A stretch of 64,000 nucleotides of DNA from Propionibacteriaceae bacterium P6A17. GTDB taxonomy: Bacteria; Actinomycetota; Actinomycetes; Propionibacteriales; Propionibacteriaceae. Where the stretch lies: NCBI GenBank assembly GCA_000619965.1, contig JHVD01000011.1:35387-99386 (forward strand), written 5' to 3'. A model generated the notes under the pieces. That model was not told the origin of the DNA and made no database searches. It was given only the letters and a program-made list of their open reading frames with translations. A program made the position numbers and the translations under genes. Shown piece by piece: positions 9,544 to 19,887 of this stretch (position 1 is the first letter of the stretch; each line of letters starts with the position of its first letter).

Positions 9544-11930
9544 GCGTCCTCTCCCCCCTCGAACGTGACGGCGGTCACCGCCACAGGCCTACCCGGGACG
9601 ACGGCGAGCCGATCCTCTCCCGGGTTCAACGGAGCCCAGACCACGTCGTCGACCATGTCCGCGGTGACCACCACGGGCAGGACGAGTTCGCGGCCATTGG
9701 CGGCGACGCGCGCCACCTCGTCGAGACCGAGCCGCTCGGCGGTCGCCGGCGACACCCGCAGCACGGGCCGACGCGCGGTCGCACGCAGGGCGATCTCCCC
9801 GTCGTTACCCCTCGACGCGTCAAGCAGTTCCCGCCAGCCGGCGAGCACGAGGCCCTCCCCCGCTGCCGCGGGGGCAACGGCGGGAGCGGCGGGGCGTCCA
9901 CCGTCCCAGTCCTGCAGCTCGTGGAACGCGGTCCACGCCGCGGCCGGGGTCCGCATCCCGAGCGGCTTGCCCAGCGCGTCGGCGAGCGCGGCCAGGATGC
10001 GCAGGTCCGTGAACGGGGTCTGCGTCGCAGTGGTCACCAAGCCGACGGTCAGGTCCTGGCCCTCCCAGTTGCGGAAGTGGCCCGACTGCTCCTCGACGAG
10101 CGCCGCCGGGAACACCACGTCGGCGCGCTCGGTGACCTCCGATGGCCGCTGCTCGATGGACACGACAAAGTCGGCCGCCTCAAGTCCCGCGAGCGCGGCA
10201 GCCGGATCGGCGAGGTCGCCGGGCTCGACACCCGCGACGACGACCGCCTTGAGCGTGCCCGCGGCGAGCGCCGCGAACTGTTCGTCTGCGGCAAGCCCCG
10301 GCCCAGCGGGCAGCGAGTCGACGCCCCACGCGGAGGCGACGTCGACGCGCGCGGCAACGTCGGTGACGGGACGCCCGCCGGGCAGCAGCCCGGGCAGGCA
10401 GCCGGCGTCGAGCGCGCCCTTGTCCCCGGCGCGTCGCGGCATCCACGCGACGCGGGCTCCGGTGGAGTCGGCCACGCGGGCGACGGTGCTCAGCAGGCCG
10501 GGCAGCGTCGCGGCGCGTTCGCCGACGAGGATGATCGCGGAGCCGTCGAGATCCGTGAGGGACTCGAGTGCCGCAGCCTCCCCGCCCGGGGCGGCGGCGA
10601 TGAGCTCGGCCGACAGCTTGCGGGATCCGACCGACGCGAACGGTGCGATCGTCTGCACCCGGAGCCCCTGCTTGCGCACGAGCTTGCGGAGCCGGAGGAA
10701 CGCGATCGGCATCTCGTCCTCGGGCTCGAACGCGACGAGCACCACGCGCTTCGCGGCGTCGAGGTCCGAGTAGCGCAGTTGGGCGCGCCCCGCGACGAAC
10801 GCCCCGAGGAACTGGGCCTCCTCATCGGAGGACGGACGCGAGCGGAAGTCGATGTTGTTGGTGCCGAGCACCGCCCGGGCGAAGCGCGAGTAGCCCAGCG
10901 CGTTCTCGACGGTGAGACGCCCGCCGGTCTGCACACCGACGGCCTCCCCCGCCTTCTTGAGACCCTCGACCGCCGCGTCGATGGCCTCCGGCCACGACGC
11001 CGGCTTCAGCACGCCGTCGCGACGGACGAGCGGGTACTTGAGGCGATCCTCGCGGGCCGAGACGAAGCCGAACCGGCCCTTGTCGCAGTTCCACTCCTCG
11101 TTGATGGCCGGGTTGTTGCCCGCCAGCCGCCGCTTGACCTGATGGTGACGGTGGTCCGTGCGCAGCTCACAGCCGGCCGCGCAGTGCTCGCAGGTCGTCG
11201 TCGTCGACACGAGGTCGAACGGGCGCGACTGGAAACGATAGGCGGCCGAGGTGAGGGCGCCCACGGGGCAGATCTGCACGACGTTGCCCGAGAAGTAGGA
11301 CTCGTAGGGATCCTGCTCGTAGATGCCCACCTGCTGCAGCGCCCCGCGCTCGACGAGCGCGATGAACGGATCGCCGGAGATCTGCTCGGAGAACCGGGTG
11401 CAGCGCGCACACAGCACGCAGCGCTCGCGGTCGAGGAGGATCTGCGCCGAGACGTTGACCGGCTTCGGGAAGGTCCGCTTGAGCCCCCCGAAACGAGACT
11501 CGCCACGGCCGTGGCTGAGCGCCTGGTTCTGCAGCGGGCACTCGCCACCCTTGTCACAGATCGGGCAGTCGAGCGGGTGGTTGATGAGCAGGAACTCCAT
11601 GATGCCCTGCTGTGCCTTCTTCGCCACCTCGGAGGTGACCTGCGTGTTGACCACCATGCCCTCGGCCACCGGCATCGTGCAGGAGGCCTGCGGCTTGGGG
11701 AAGCCACGCCCGTTGCCGGCATCCGGGATGTCGACCATGCACTGGCGGCAGGCACCGACCGGATCGAGCAGCGGGTGATCGCAGAAGCGCGGGATGTTCG
11801 TGCCGATCATCTCCGCGGCGCGGATGATGAGGGTGCCCTTGGGCACGCTCACCGGCACCCCGTCGATGGTGAGGTTGACGAGGTCCGGCCTCGGCTGCAC
11901 CTCTGCGGAGGTCTTGGCGTCGACGCTCAT
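9540..11930 (-). CDS. nuoG: NADH-quinone oxidoreductase subunit G
   Basis: The large 796-aa iron-sulfur subunit of the peripheral arm. The N-terminal ferredoxin-like domain holds a [2Fe-2S] site (CDHPLLDPVGACRQC with a later CTMPV). It is followed by the His-Cys cluster HPLDCPICDKGGEC, a CVLCARC ... CPVG [4Fe-4S] site and a CEHCAAGC motif that begins the molybdopterin-oxidoreductase-like domain. The second half is divergent and Ala-rich. The start chosen is ATG 11928-11930, sharing one base with the nuoF stop with AAGGAG 7 bases upstream; a GTG immediately before it is the alternative. Confidence 0.94.
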   Translation of the reverse strand: MSVDAKTSAEVQPRPDLVNLTIDGVPVSVPKGTLIIRAAEMIGTNIPRFCDHPLLDPVGACRQCMVDIPDAGNGRGFPKPQASCTMPVAEGMVVNTQVTSEVAKKAQQGIMEFLLINHPLDCPICDKGGECPLQNQALSHGRGESRFGGLKRTFPKPVNVSAQILLDRERCVLCARCTRFSEQISGDPFIALVERGALQQVGIYEQDPYESYFSGNVVQICPVGALTSAAYRFQSRPFDLVSTTTTCEHCAAGCELRTDHRHHQVKRRLAGNNPAINEEWNCDKGRFGFVSAREDRLKYPLVRRDGVLKPASWPEAIDAAVEGLKKAGEAVGVQTGGRLTVENALGYSRFARAVLGTNNIDFRSRPSSDEEAQFLGAFVAGRAQLRYSDLDAAKRVVLVAFEPEDEMPIAFLRLRKLVRKQGLRVQTIAPFASVGSRKLSAELIAAAPGGEAAALESLTDLDGSAIILVGERAATLPGLLSTVARVADSTGARVAWMPRRAGDKGALDAGCLPGLLPGGRPVTDVAARVDVASAWGVDSLPAGPGLAADEQFAALAAGTLKAVVVAGVEPGDLADPAAALAGLEAADFVVSIEQRPSEVTERADVVFPAALVEEQSGHFRNWEGQDLTVGLVTTATQTPFTDLRILAALADALGKPLGMRTPAAAWTAFHELQDWDGGRPAAPAVAPAAAGEGLVLAGWRELLDASRGNDGEIALRATARRPVLRVSPATAERLGLDEVARVAANGRELVLPVVVTADMVDDVVWAPLNPGEDRLAVVPGRPVAVTAVTFEGGEDA

Positions 11931-13240
11931 CACTTGGCTCCTTCCTGGGCGAAGAGGGCGCTCTTCTCATACGGGAACAGCTCCCACGCCGGCGTGTGGT
12001 ACCCCTGCTCGAATTCCTCACGGAAGTGCCGCACCGCGCTCGTCACGCAGGCGACGGCGCCGTCGGCCAGCGCACAGAACGACTTGCCACCGATCTGCTC
12101 GCAGATGTCGAGCAGCTTGTCGACGTCGCCCTCCTGGGCGGTGCCCTGCTCGAAGCGCATCAGCAGCTGGACCAGCCACCACGAGCCCTCGCGGCAGGGC
12201 GTGCACTTGCCGCAGCTCTCGTGCTTGTAGAACTCCACGAACCGCAGCGTCGTGCGCACGACCGACGTGGTGTCGTCGAAGCACTGGAGGGCCTTGGTGC
12301 CGAGCATCGTGCCGACGCTGGCCATGCCTTCGTAGTCGAGCGGGACGTCGAGGTGCTCCGGGGTGAGGATCGGCGTCGACGAGCCGCCCGGGGTGAAGAA
12401 CTTCAGCTCGTGCCCGGCGCGGATCCCGCCGGCGAGCTCGAGGAGCTGGCGCATCGTGATGCCCATTGGCGCCTCGAACTGCCCGGGGTTGGCGACGTGG
12501 CCCGAGAGGGAGTAGATCGTGTAGCCCTTGGACTTCTCGGTGCCCATGGACTGGAACCAGTCCTTGCCGTGCTCGATGATGCTCGGCACCGACGCGATGG
12601 ACTCGACGTTGTTGACCACCGTCGGCGACGCGTACAGGCCCGCGACGGCCGGGAACGGCGGGCGCAGGCGCGGCTGGCCACGGCGGCCCTCGAGCGAGTC
12701 GAGCAGCGCGGTTTCCTCACCACAGATGTAGGCGCCCGCACCCGCGTGCACGATGAGGTCCACGTCGTAGCCGGAGCCGAACACGTTGCGGCCGAGGTAG
12801 CCCGCTGCGTAGGCCTCGCGCACCGCCTGCTGGAGGCGACGGATCACGTGCAGCACCTCGCCGCGGCAGTAGATGAAGGCCTGGTGCGAGTTGATCGCCC
12901 GGCAGGCGATGATGATGCCCTCGACGAGCGAATGCGGGTTGGCCAGCAGCAGCGGCATGTCCTTGCAGGTGCCCGGCTCCGACTCGTCGGCGTTGACGAC
13001 GAGGTACTTGGGATTCGGATTGTCCTGCGGCACGAAGCTCCACTTCATGCCGGTCGGGAAGCCCGCGCCGCCTCGGCCGCGCAGCCCCGCGTCCTTCACC
13101 GTCGCGATGATGTCGGCCGGATCCATGGCCATGGCCTTGCGGGCGGCACGGTAGCCCCCGGTGGCCTCGTAGCGCGAGAGCTTCCAGGAGCCCTGCTCGC
13201 CCCAGTGCTCCGAGAGGACGGGCGTCAGCAGATCAGTCAC
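11930..13240 (-). CDS. nuoF: NADH-quinone oxidoreductase subunit F
   Basis: The 436-aa NADH- and FMN-binding subunit. RGRGGAGFPTGMKW is the NADH/FMN glycine-rich loop, GAGAYICGEETALLDSLEG is the second flavin-binding motif, and ESCGKCTPCREG with a later Cys (SFCALADG) ligates [4Fe-4S] cluster N3. It oxidises NADH and passes electrons to NuoG. The ATG overlaps the nuoE stop by 4 bases. Confidence 0.97.
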   Translation of the reverse strand: MTDLLTPVLSEHWGEQGSWKLSRYEATGGYRAARKAMAMDPADIIATVKDAGLRGRGGAGFPTGMKWSFVPQDNPNPKYLVVNADESEPGTCKDMPLLLANPHSLVEGIIIACRAINSHQAFIYCRGEVLHVIRRLQQAVREAYAAGYLGRNVFGSGYDVDLIVHAGAGAYICGEETALLDSLEGRRGQPRLRPPFPAVAGLYASPTVVNNVESIASVPSIIEHGKDWFQSMGTEKSKGYTIYSLSGHVANPGQFEAPMGITMRQLLELAGGIRAGHELKFFTPGGSSTPILTPEHLDVPLDYEGMASVGTMLGTKALQCFDDTTSVVRTTLRFVEFYKHESCGKCTPCREGSWWLVQLLMRFEQGTAQEGDVDKLLDICEQIGGKSFCALADGAVACVTSAVRHFREEFEQGYHTPAWELFPYEKSALFAQEGAK

Positions 13241-13983
13241 TGCTCCGACTCCTTCTGCGCGGTGGGTTCAGCGGATGCGCCGGGCGTGGGGGCCTTCCAG
13301 CCCCGCTCCTCGGCGATGCGGCGCCCCAGCAGGGACGCCTCTCCGGCCGACGGGCCCTCGTCGGCTCGACCATCGGGGAAGCCGGCGAGCACGCGCTCGG
13401 CCTCCTTCCACGACGTGATGGTCGCGCCGCGGGGGCTGACCACCTCCTCGTCGCGCATCAGCTTGTCGAGCAGCTCGTCGGCCTTCTCCGGGGTCATGTT
13501 GTCGAAGAACTCCCAGTTGACCATCATCACGGGGGCGAAGTCGCAGGCCGCGTTGCATTCGAGCCGCTCCAGCGAGATCTGCCCGTCGGGGGTGGTCTGG
13601 CCCTCGTCGATGCCGAGCTTGCGCTTGGCGCGGTCGAGGAGGATGTCGCCGCCCATGACCGCGCACAGCGCCGTCGTGCAGACACCGACGTGCTGCTTGC
13701 CGGCGGGGCGGCGCTTGTACATGGTGTAGAAGGTGGCGACGCCGGAGACCTGCGCGGTGCTGATGCCGAGCACCTCGGCGCACGCCTCGATGCCGCGGGG
13801 GCTCACCCGCCCGTCGACGGACTGCACGAGGTGCAGCATGGGCAGGAGCGCCGAGCGCGGCTGCGGGTAGCGGCCCGCCAGCTCGCGCAGCTCCGCCATG
13901 GTGGTCTCGTCGATGTTGGTCGACTGGTCCGAGTAGTCCACGGAGCCGGACTCGGGGAAGAACGATTCGAAGTGGCCGCTCAT
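13237..13983 (-). CDS. nuoE: NADH-quinone oxidoreductase subunit E
   Basis: A 248-aa thioredoxin-like subunit with one [2Fe-2S] cluster (N1a). The four ligands are visible as CTTALC (C-x4-C) and CNAAC (C-x3-C). It is about 80 residues longer than the enterobacterial protein because of a Pro/Ala/Glu-rich C-terminal tail. The ATG overlaps the nuoD stop by 4 bases. Confidence 0.96.
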   Translation of the reverse strand: MSGHFESFFPESGSVDYSDQSTNIDETTMAELRELAGRYPQPRSALLPMLHLVQSVDGRVSPRGIEACAEVLGISTAQVSGVATFYTMYKRRPAGKQHVGVCTTALCAVMGGDILLDRAKRKLGIDEGQTTPDGQISLERLECNAACDFAPVMMVNWEFFDNMTPEKADELLDKLMRDEEVVSPRGATITSWKEAERVLAGFPDGRADEGPSAGEASLLGRRIAEERGWKAPTPGASAEPTAQKESEQ

Positions 13984-15314
13984 CGGTCCACACCTCCCAG
14001 GACGGGGTCGAGGCTGGCGATTGCCACCACGACGTCGGACATCATGCCGCCCTCACACAGGTACGGCACGGATTGCAGATGGTTGAATCCGGGATCGCGG
14101 AAGTGGACCCGGTAGGGGCGGGTGCCGCCGTCGGAGACGAGGTGGCAGCCGAGCTCGCCCTTGGGCGACTCGATGGCCTCGTAGACCTGACCCACCGGCA
14201 CCTTGAAGCCCTCGGTGACGATCTTGAAGTGGTGGATCAGCGCCTCCATGGACTCGCCCATGATGTGCTTGATGTGCTCGTTGGAGTTGCCCTGGCCGTC
14301 CGCGCCCACCGTGAGCTGCGCCGGCCACGCGATCTTCTTGTCCTCCACCATCACGGGCTGACCTTGCGTCGCCTCGAGGCGCTCGAGGCACTGCTTGACG
14401 ATCTTCAGCGACTCCCAGCACTCGGCGATGCGGATGCGGAACGCCGCGTAGCAGTCGTTGCCCTCCCAGGTCACGGTGTCGAAATCGTACGTCTCGTAGC
14501 CGCAATAGGGCTGCGACTTGCGCAGATCCCAGTCGAAGCCCGTGCCGCGCAGGCGCGGCCCCGACATGCCGAGCATCATCGCGCCGGTGAGGTCGACCCA
14601 GCCGACGTCCTTGAGGCGCCCGATGAAGATCGGGTTGACGTTGCAGAAGGTCTCGTACTCCGGCAGGTGCTTCTCCAGCCAGTCGATGACCGTGCGCAGG
14701 TGGTCCAGCCCGCCCTCCGGGAGGTCGTTGGCGACGCCGCCGGGGCGGATGAAGGCGTTGTTCATGCGCAGGCCGGAGATGTCCTCGAAGAAGTCGAGGA
14801 TCATCTCGCGCTCGCGGAACGCGATCGTCATGACCGTCAGCGCGCCGATCTCCATGCCGCCGGTACCCATGGCGACGAGGTGGGAGGCGATGCGGTTGAG
14901 CTCCATCATCAACACGCGGATCACGTTGGCGCGCTCGGGGATCTGGTCGGTGATGCCGAGCAGCTTCTCGACGGCCAGACAGTAGACGGCCTCGTTGAAG
15001 ATGGGGGCGACGTAGTCCATGCGGGTCACGTACGCCACGCCCTGGGTCCAAGTCTTGAACTCCATGTTCTTCTCGATGCCCGTGTGCAGGAAGCCGATGC
15101 CGGGGCGGATGGAGGTGACGGTCTCACCGTCCATCTCGAGCACGAGGCGCAGCACGCCGTGGGTCGACGGGTGCTGGGGACCCATGTTCACGACGACGGT
15201 CTCGTCGCCGCGCTCGGCCTGCTCCGAGACGATGTCCTCCCAGTCCCCGCCGGTGGAGAAGTAGACGCGGTCTGCGGGCTTCTCGCCCGGACCTGCGAAG
15301 ACGTCTTGGCTCAC
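13980..15314 (-). CDS. nuoD: NADH-quinone oxidoreductase subunit D
   Basis: A 444-aa, 49-kDa-type subunit that forms the quinone pocket with NuoB. Diagnostic segments are [15 protein letters not shown] and [12 protein letters not shown] near the N-terminus and [11 protein letters not shown] near the C-terminus. The start is GTG at 15312-15314, overlapping the nuoC stop (GTGA). The open frame continues upstream through nuoC but is not coding there. Confidence 0.96.
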   Translation of the reverse strand: MSQDVFAGPGEKPADRVYFSTGGDWEDIVSEQAERGDETVVVNMGPQHPSTHGVLRLVLEMDGETVTSIRPGIGFLHTGIEKNMEFKTWTQGVAYVTRMDYVAPIFNEAVYCLAVEKLLGITDQIPERANVIRVLMMELNRIASHLVAMGTGGMEIGALTVMTIAFREREMILDFFEDISGLRMNNAFIRPGGVANDLPEGGLDHLRTVIDWLEKHLPEYETFCNVNPIFIGRLKDVGWVDLTGAMMLGMSGPRLRGTGFDWDLRKSQPYCGYETYDFDTVTWEGNDCYAAFRIRIAECWESLKIVKQCLERLEATQGQPVMVEDKKIAWPAQLTVGADGQGNSNEHIKHIMGESMEALIHHFKIVTEGFKVPVGQVYEAIESPKGELGCHLVSDGGTRPYRVHFRDPGFNHLQSVPYLCEGGMMSDVVVAIASLDPVLGGVDR

Positions 15315-16003
15315 GAGTAGCTCCTTCGGTTGTCGGGTGCCGGGACGGAGGCGCCCTTGTACTCGACGTCGACGCCGCCCAGCGGGTAGTCCTTCCGCTG
15401 CGGGTGGCCCTCCCAGTCGTCGGGCATCAGGATGCGGGTCAGGCCGGGGTGTCCGTCGTAGATGATGCCGAACATGTCCCACGCCTCACGCTCGTGGTAG
15501 TCGGTGTGCGGGTACGTGCCGACCACGGACGGGATGTGCGGATCGTCGTCGGGGCACGAGACCTCGAGACGCACACGACGGTTGTGGGTGATCGACAGCA
15601 GGTGGTAGACCGAATGCAGCTCGGCGCCGGCCTGCTCCGGGTAGTGCACGCCGGAGACCGAGACGCACACCTCGAAGCGCAGGAAGGGGTCGTCGCGGAA
15701 CTGCTGGACCACTTCCAGCAGCCGCTCGCGGGGCACGTGGATGGTCAGTTCGCCACGATCGAACAGCACGGGGAACTGGCCGAAGCCATCGACGACCTCG
15801 AGGGCCCGCGAGTGGATCGCGTCGGCGTCGCGGTCGTCGAAGGGCGCCTCGGTGAGGCCCGGCATCGATAGGGTGCGCTGCATGCCGCCGTAGCCGGACG
15901 TGTCGCCCGAGCCGCGCGACCACATGCCCGACTTCGTCGCGAACACGGGCGCCTTGGGCGCCTGGTCGGTGGGACGGTGTTCGGGGAGGATCTCGTCGGT
16001 CAT
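15311..16003 (-). CDS. nuoC: NADH-quinone oxidoreductase subunit C
   Basis: A 230-aa, 30-kDa-type subunit of the peripheral arm. The signature [16 protein letters not shown] with [18 protein letters not shown] is visible. It helps assemble NuoB/D and has no cofactor of its own. The N-terminal 40 residues are an extension without clear homology. The ATG overlaps the nuoB stop by 4 bases and the TGA overlaps the nuoD GTG. Confidence 0.96.
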   Translation of the reverse strand: MTDEILPEHRPTDQAPKAPVFATKSGMWSRGSGDTSGYGGMQRTLSMPGLTEAPFDDRDADAIHSRALEVVDGFGQFPVLFDRGELTIHVPRERLLEVVQQFRDDPFLRFEVCVSVSGVHYPEQAGAELHSVYHLLSITHNRRVRLEVSCPDDDPHIPSVVGTYPHTDYHEREAWDMFGIIYDGHPGLTRILMPDDWEGHPQRKDYPLGGVDVEYKGASVPAPDNRRSYS

Positions 16004-16554
16004 CGCATGAGCCCCTTCTGCTCGATCTTCGCGGGCGCGGCCAGCGCGGCCCGCTCCAGCTCCTCGATCTCGGCGACGCGGTGCGCGCCCATCTTCGTGT
16101 GCTGGACCTGCTCACGCAGCTTGAACATCGCGTCGATGAGCATGTCCGGACGCGGAGGGCAGCCGGGGATGTACATGTCGACGGGGAGGAAGTGGTCGCA
16201 GCCCTGGATCACGGCGTAGTTGTTGAACATGCCGCCCGAGCTTGCACAGGCACCCATCGAGATGACCCACTTCGGGTTCGGCATCTGGTCGTAGACCTGA
16301 CGGACGACCGGCGCCATCTTCTGGCTCACTCGCCCCGACACGATCATGAGGTCGGCCTGACGCGGCGAGGCGCGGAAGACCTCCTGGCCCCAGCGGCCGG
16401 CGTCGTAGCGGGGCGTACCGTAGGCCATCATCTCGATCGCGCAGCAGGCCAGGCCCATCGTCGCGGGCCAGAACGAGGCCTTGCGCAGCCAGCCGGCGAC
16501 GGCCTCGACCGTCGTCAGCAGCACACCGGCCGGAATCTTGTCTTCGAGACCCAT
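16000..16554 (-). CDS. nuoB: NADH-quinone oxidoreductase subunit B
   Basis: A 184-aa subunit carrying the terminal [4Fe-4S] cluster N2, the direct electron donor to quinone. Its four ligands are the tandem Cys in [10 protein letters not shown], the Cys of MGACASSGG and the Cys of PGCPPRP. The start lies 23 bases after the nuoA stop; the stop overlaps nuoC. Confidence 0.97.
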   Translation of the reverse strand: MGLEDKIPAGVLLTTVEAVAGWLRKASFWPATMGLACCAIEMMAYGTPRYDAGRWGQEVFRASPRQADLMIVSGRVSQKMAPVVRQVYDQMPNPKWVISMGACASSGGMFNNYAVIQGCDHFLPVDMYIPGCPPRPDMLIDAMFKLREQVQHTKMGAHRVAEIEELERAALAAPAKIEQKGLMR

Positions 16555-16577
16555 GAAAGCAGTCCTTACCTAGAGAT

Positions 16578-16937
16578 TCAGTCCCAGTCCAGGCCCTTGC
16601 GGCGCAAGACGTAGAAGAACGCGACGAAGATGAGCGCGATGAAGACGACCATCTGCAGCACGACGAACAGGTCCATCTGGTCCCGGGCCACCGCGAACGG
16701 GTAGAGGAACACGACCTCGATGTCGAACACGATGAAGAGCATCGCCGTGATGTAGTACTTGACGGGGAACCGTCCACCACCGACCGGCTGCGGGGTGGGC
16801 TGGATACCGCACTCGTACGCATCGAACTTCGCGCGGTTGTATCGCGCCGGACCGAGGTTGGCGCTGAGGATCATCGAAATGGCCACGAACACCGTGGCCA
16901 GGACCACCATGCCCACGATGGGGATGTATGGATTCAC
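16578..16937 (-). CDS. nuoA: NADH-quinone oxidoreductase subunit A
   Basis: A 119-aa, three-helix membrane subunit. The conserved loop KFDAYECGIQPTP and the helix FIVFDIEVVFLYPFAV are diagnostic. The start is GTG at 16935-16937, preceded by AAGGAG 5 bases away; the frame remains open upstream but without homology. It follows the reductase gene by 28 bases, so the nuo genes are probably read from a promoter upstream of that gene. Confidence 0.96.
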   Translation of the reverse strand: MNPYIPIVGMVVLATVFVAISMILSANLGPARYNRAKFDAYECGIQPTPQPVGGGRFPVKYYITAMLFIVFDIEVVFLYPFAVARDQMDLFVVLQMVVFIALIFVAFFYVLRRKGLDWD

Positions 16938-16965
16938 GAGGACTCCTTCACTTGCTGTGTCTGGC

Positions 16966-18234
16966 TCAGGCCGAGGGGGCGGCTTTGGCCAAGGCGTTGA
17001 TGAGGTGATCCATCCAGTCGCCCTCGTGGGCATCGCGGAGGTTCGCCAACAGTTTCATCACCAGGCGCATGAGCGTCGGGCGGGGCAGACCGTACTGGGT
17101 GCACAGTCGCATGATCGTCGGGTTGCCGATGAGATGGACGAAGATGTTGCCCATCCGGTAGAACCCCCCGAGCTCGGCACGCAGGCGGGCCGGGTAACCC
17201 TGCAGCGCGCGCTCGGCGCTGCTCGTGCCGATGCCGCGCGCGTGGGCGTCGGCGATCGCTTCGGCGGCGTATTCTGCCGCCTCCATCGCGTAGGCGATCC
17301 CCTCACCGTTGAAGGGGCTCACCATCCCGCCGGCGTCGCCGACGAGGAGCAGTCCGCGCCCGTAGTGCGGCTGCCGATTGAATCCCATGGGCAGGGCGGC
17401 ACCCTGCACGGGACACGTGCGGTTCTCGTCGCGGAAGCCCCACTCCTCGGGGGTGGCGTCCAGCCAGCGCTTGAGCAGGGCCCGGTAGTCGGTCTTGCCG
17501 AAGCCCTTCGACGTGTTGAGCACGCCGAGGCCGATGTTGGAGGTGCCGTCGCCCATGCCGAAGACCCACCCGTAGCCGGGCATGAGCGTGGACTTCCCGG
17601 GCTCGCCGTCCCACAGCTCCAGCCAGCTCTCGAGGTAGTCGTCCTTGCTTCGGGGCGTCTTGTAGTAGGTGCGCACCGCGACGCCCATCGGCCTGTCGTC
17701 GCGCTTGTTGATGCCCATGGAGATGGCGAGGCGGGCGGAGTTGCCGTCGGCGGCGACGACGAGTGGCGCCCGGTACTCCTCCCCCGCCTTGGTGGTGACG
17801 CCGACGATACGCCCGCTGCGCTCGTCGAGGATGGGGCCGGTGACGTTGGTGCCCTCGAGGAGCTGCGCACCCAGCGAGACCGCATGCTGGGCCAGGAGGT
17901 GGTCGAAGTCCGCGCGGGGGCGCACGAGGCCGTAGTTGGGGAAGTCCTTCAGGTCAGGCCAGTCGAAGTGGAACGGCTCCTTGCGTCCGGCGTACACGCG
18001 CAGCCCGCGGTTGTGCAGCCAGCCCGCCTCCTCGGAGGTGTCGATGCCCAGCCGGATGAGCTGCCGGGTGGCGCGGGGCGTGAGTCCGTCGCCGCACACC
18101 TTCTCGCGAGGGAAGTGGGCCTTCTCGAGCAGCGTGACCTTGAGTCCGTGCTGGGCCAGATGGGCGGCGGTGGTGGAACCGGCCGGCCCGGCGCCGACGA
18201 CGATGACGTCCGCTTCGTGAGCGGCACTGGTCAT
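16966..18234 (-). CDS. Geranylgeranyl reductase family FAD oxidoreductase (MenJ-like)
   Basis: A 422-aa flavoprotein. The N-terminal dinucleotide motif VIVVGAGPAGSTTAAHLA binds FAD, GDGLTPRA is the family segment after it, and LLLVGDAGGMVSPFNGEGI is the C-terminal FAD motif. Members saturate isoprenoid double bonds; MenJ of mycobacteria reduces the beta-isoprene unit of menaquinone, and archaeal members reduce lipid chains. As first gene of the nuo operon, with the polyprenyl synthase as last gene, a role in menaquinone tail saturation is the best inference. ATG 18232-18234 has GAGG 8 bases upstream; a GTG 9 bases earlier has no room for a binding site. Confidence 0.85.
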   Translation of the reverse strand: MTSAAHEADVIVVGAGPAGSTTAAHLAQHGLKVTLLEKAHFPREKVCGDGLTPRATRQLIRLGIDTSEEAGWLHNRGLRVYAGRKEPFHFDWPDLKDFPNYGLVRPRADFDHLLAQHAVSLGAQLLEGTNVTGPILDERSGRIVGVTTKAGEEYRAPLVVAADGNSARLAISMGINKRDDRPMGVAVRTYYKTPRSKDDYLESWLELWDGEPGKSTLMPGYGWVFGMGDGTSNIGLGVLNTSKGFGKTDYRALLKRWLDATPEEWGFRDENRTCPVQGAALPMGFNRQPHYGRGLLLVGDAGGMVSPFNGEGIAYAMEAAEYAAEAIADAHARGIGTSSAERALQGYPARLRAELGGFYRMGNIFVHLIGNPTIMRLCTQYGLPRPTLMRLVMKLLANLRDAHEGDWMDHLINALAKAAPSA

Positions 18235-18506
18235 ACTGCGCACCTCATTCTCGACAGTGGGGCGATGGCTTCTTCGAGGTCAGTCTAGAGCGGTCGATTG
18301 ATCCGTGCCACCCGGCCCACGGGAGGCATTTAGGCAATAAATGGCTTGTGGAATACGGGGTCGCGCACGGGCCCTGGCGAGGACACCCGACGACGGCCCG
18401 CGGTCCGCCCGGCGGCCCCACCCGAGCGGATGGGCGGCGCCCCGAACGTCGCCGCGCCGCACGGCGTCAGGATGGGAGGCGTGCATCGAGGTCGGGGCCG
18501 GACCGC

Positions 18507-18512
18507 TATGCT
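18507..18512 (+). promoter_or_regulatory. -10 box of leaderless menF
   Basis: TATGCT lies 7 bases before GTG 18520. Transcription would start at or next to the start codon. Because the upstream in-frame ATG (18508) falls inside this box, the box decides the start. Confidence 0.5.
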
Positions 18513-18519
18513 CACGAGG

Positions 18520-19767
18520 GTGACTCGGGATTTCGGCACTGCACGGCTGCGCGCCACCACCGTGGCCATCGACGACCCCGGCCCCCTGACGCGGTTCCTG
18601 CCCGACGCCGAGCCCGGCTGCGCCTTCCTGCGCAAGGGCGAGGGCTTCGTCGGCATCGGCGAACTGGCCCGGTTCGAGACGGACTACATCGACACCGCCG
18701 ACGTGTGGTGGGGCGAGGTCGCCTCGCAGATCGACCACGACTCCGAGCTTCCCGGAGAGAGCGGCGTGGGGCCGCTGGCGTTCGGCTCCTTCGCGTTCGA
18801 TCCGGACCGTTCCGCCGTCGGCTCCGTGCTCGTGGTGCCGCGCATCATCATCGGCCGACGCGGCGGCCGCGCGTGGCTCACGAAGCTGGGCGACCTGCGT
18901 GACCTGCACCTGCCGCCGGTGGGCGAGCCTCCGCAGTCCCCGTCGCTGCAACTCGGCACCGGCACCGTCACCCAGAACGAGTGGGGGCGCATCGTGGCGC
19001 GCTGCGTCGAACTGATTCGCACCGGCGACGTCCAGAAGGTGGTGCTCGCCCGCGACCTCGTCGCCTCCGGCACGGCACCCATCGACCTGCGGGCCGTGCT
19101 GCTGCGGCTCGTCGAGCTCTACCCCATGACCTGGACGTACCTCGTCGACGGCATGGTGGGCGCCACACCGGAGCTGCTGGTGCGCGTCGCCAACGGCCTC
19201 GTCACCTCGCGCGTGCTCGCCGGCACCGTGTCCGTCGACCCCGATCACACCGATCCACTCGCGAAGGCCGCGCAGCTCGCGCGAAGCGCGAAGGACCTGG
19301 CCGAGCACGAGTTCGCGGTCAGCTCCGTGGCGGAGGCCCTCGCGCCATTCTGCCGGGCGATGAACGTGCCGGATGCCCCGTCGGTCCTCGCCCTCCCGAA
19401 CGTCCTGCACCTGGCCACCGACATCACCGGCGTGATGGACGACGGTTCCAGTGCACTGCGCCTGGCGGCAGCCCTCCACCCCTCCGCTGCGGTGTGCGGC
19501 ACGCCCACCCACCTCGCCCGGGAGACCATCGCGGAAATCGAGCACATGGACCGCGGACGCTACGCAGGACCGGTCGGCTGGGTGGACACGCAGGGTGACG
19601 GCGAGTGGGCCATCGCGCTGCGCGGCGGCCACGTCCGCCAGGACCAGCCAGAACGCATCCGTCTGTTCGCCGGGGCGGGCATCGTCGCCGACTCCGAGCC
19701 CTGCGCGGAGGTGGACGAGACGCGCGCCAAGTTCCTGCCGATGCTGCAGGCGCTGGGGCTGGAGTAG
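18520..19767 (+). CDS. menF: Isochorismate synthase
   Basis: A 415-aa chorismate-binding enzyme that converts chorismate to isochorismate, the first step of menaquinone synthesis. C-terminal family segments visible are VQKVVLARDL, SRVLAGTVSV, AAVCGTPTHLARE, MDRGRYAGPVGWVD and RIRLFAGAGIV. It lacks any glutamine amidotransferase partner. The start is taken as GTG 18520 because of the TATGCT box 7 bases upstream; ATG 18508 would add four residues. It diverges from the geranylgeranyl reductase. EntC-like siderophore enzymes share the fold, but many men genes nearby favour MenF. Confidence 0.88.
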   Translation: MTRDFGTARLRATTVAIDDPGPLTRFLPDAEPGCAFLRKGEGFVGIGELARFETDYIDTADVWWGEVASQIDHDSELPGESGVGPLAFGSFAFDPDRSAVGSVLVVPRIIIGRRGGRAWLTKLGDLRDLHLPPVGEPPQSPSLQLGTGTVTQNEWGRIVARCVELIRTGDVQKVVLARDLVASGTAPIDLRAVLLRLVELYPMTWTYLVDGMVGATPELLVRVANGLVTSRVLAGTVSVDPDHTDPLAKAAQLARSAKDLAEHEFAVSSVAEALAPFCRAMNVPDAPSVLALPNVLHLATDITGVMDDGSSALRLAAALHPSAAVCGTPTHLARETIAEIEHMDRGRYAGPVGWVDTQGDGEWAIALRGGHVRQDQPERIRLFAGAGIVADSEPCAEVDETRAKFLPMLQALGLE

Positions 19768-19778
19768 TCCACGCCGCA

Positions 19779-19810
19779 AGGCCGGCCACAGGCTTGTTCG
19801 AGGCCGGCCT
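19779..19810. terminator. Hairpin after menF
   Basis: A 9-bp perfect inverted repeat (19779-19787 with 19802-19810, AGGCCGGCC/GGCCGGCCT) with a 14-base loop, 11 bases after the menF stop. No T run is present. Confidence 0.5.
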
Positions 19811-19887
19811 CGACCGAGAGTGCGGCCCCGCCTCGCACCCACACCGCCTGCCAGCCACCGTCAGGGAGGAAGAGCCGGTCGACGCCG

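Noticed and set aside
18346..18519. An N-terminal extension of MenF from ATG 18346 or 18508
   Set aside because: The extension is Arg/Gly/Pro-rich without homology, and a TATGCT -10 box overlaps 18508, so GTG 18520 is preferred.
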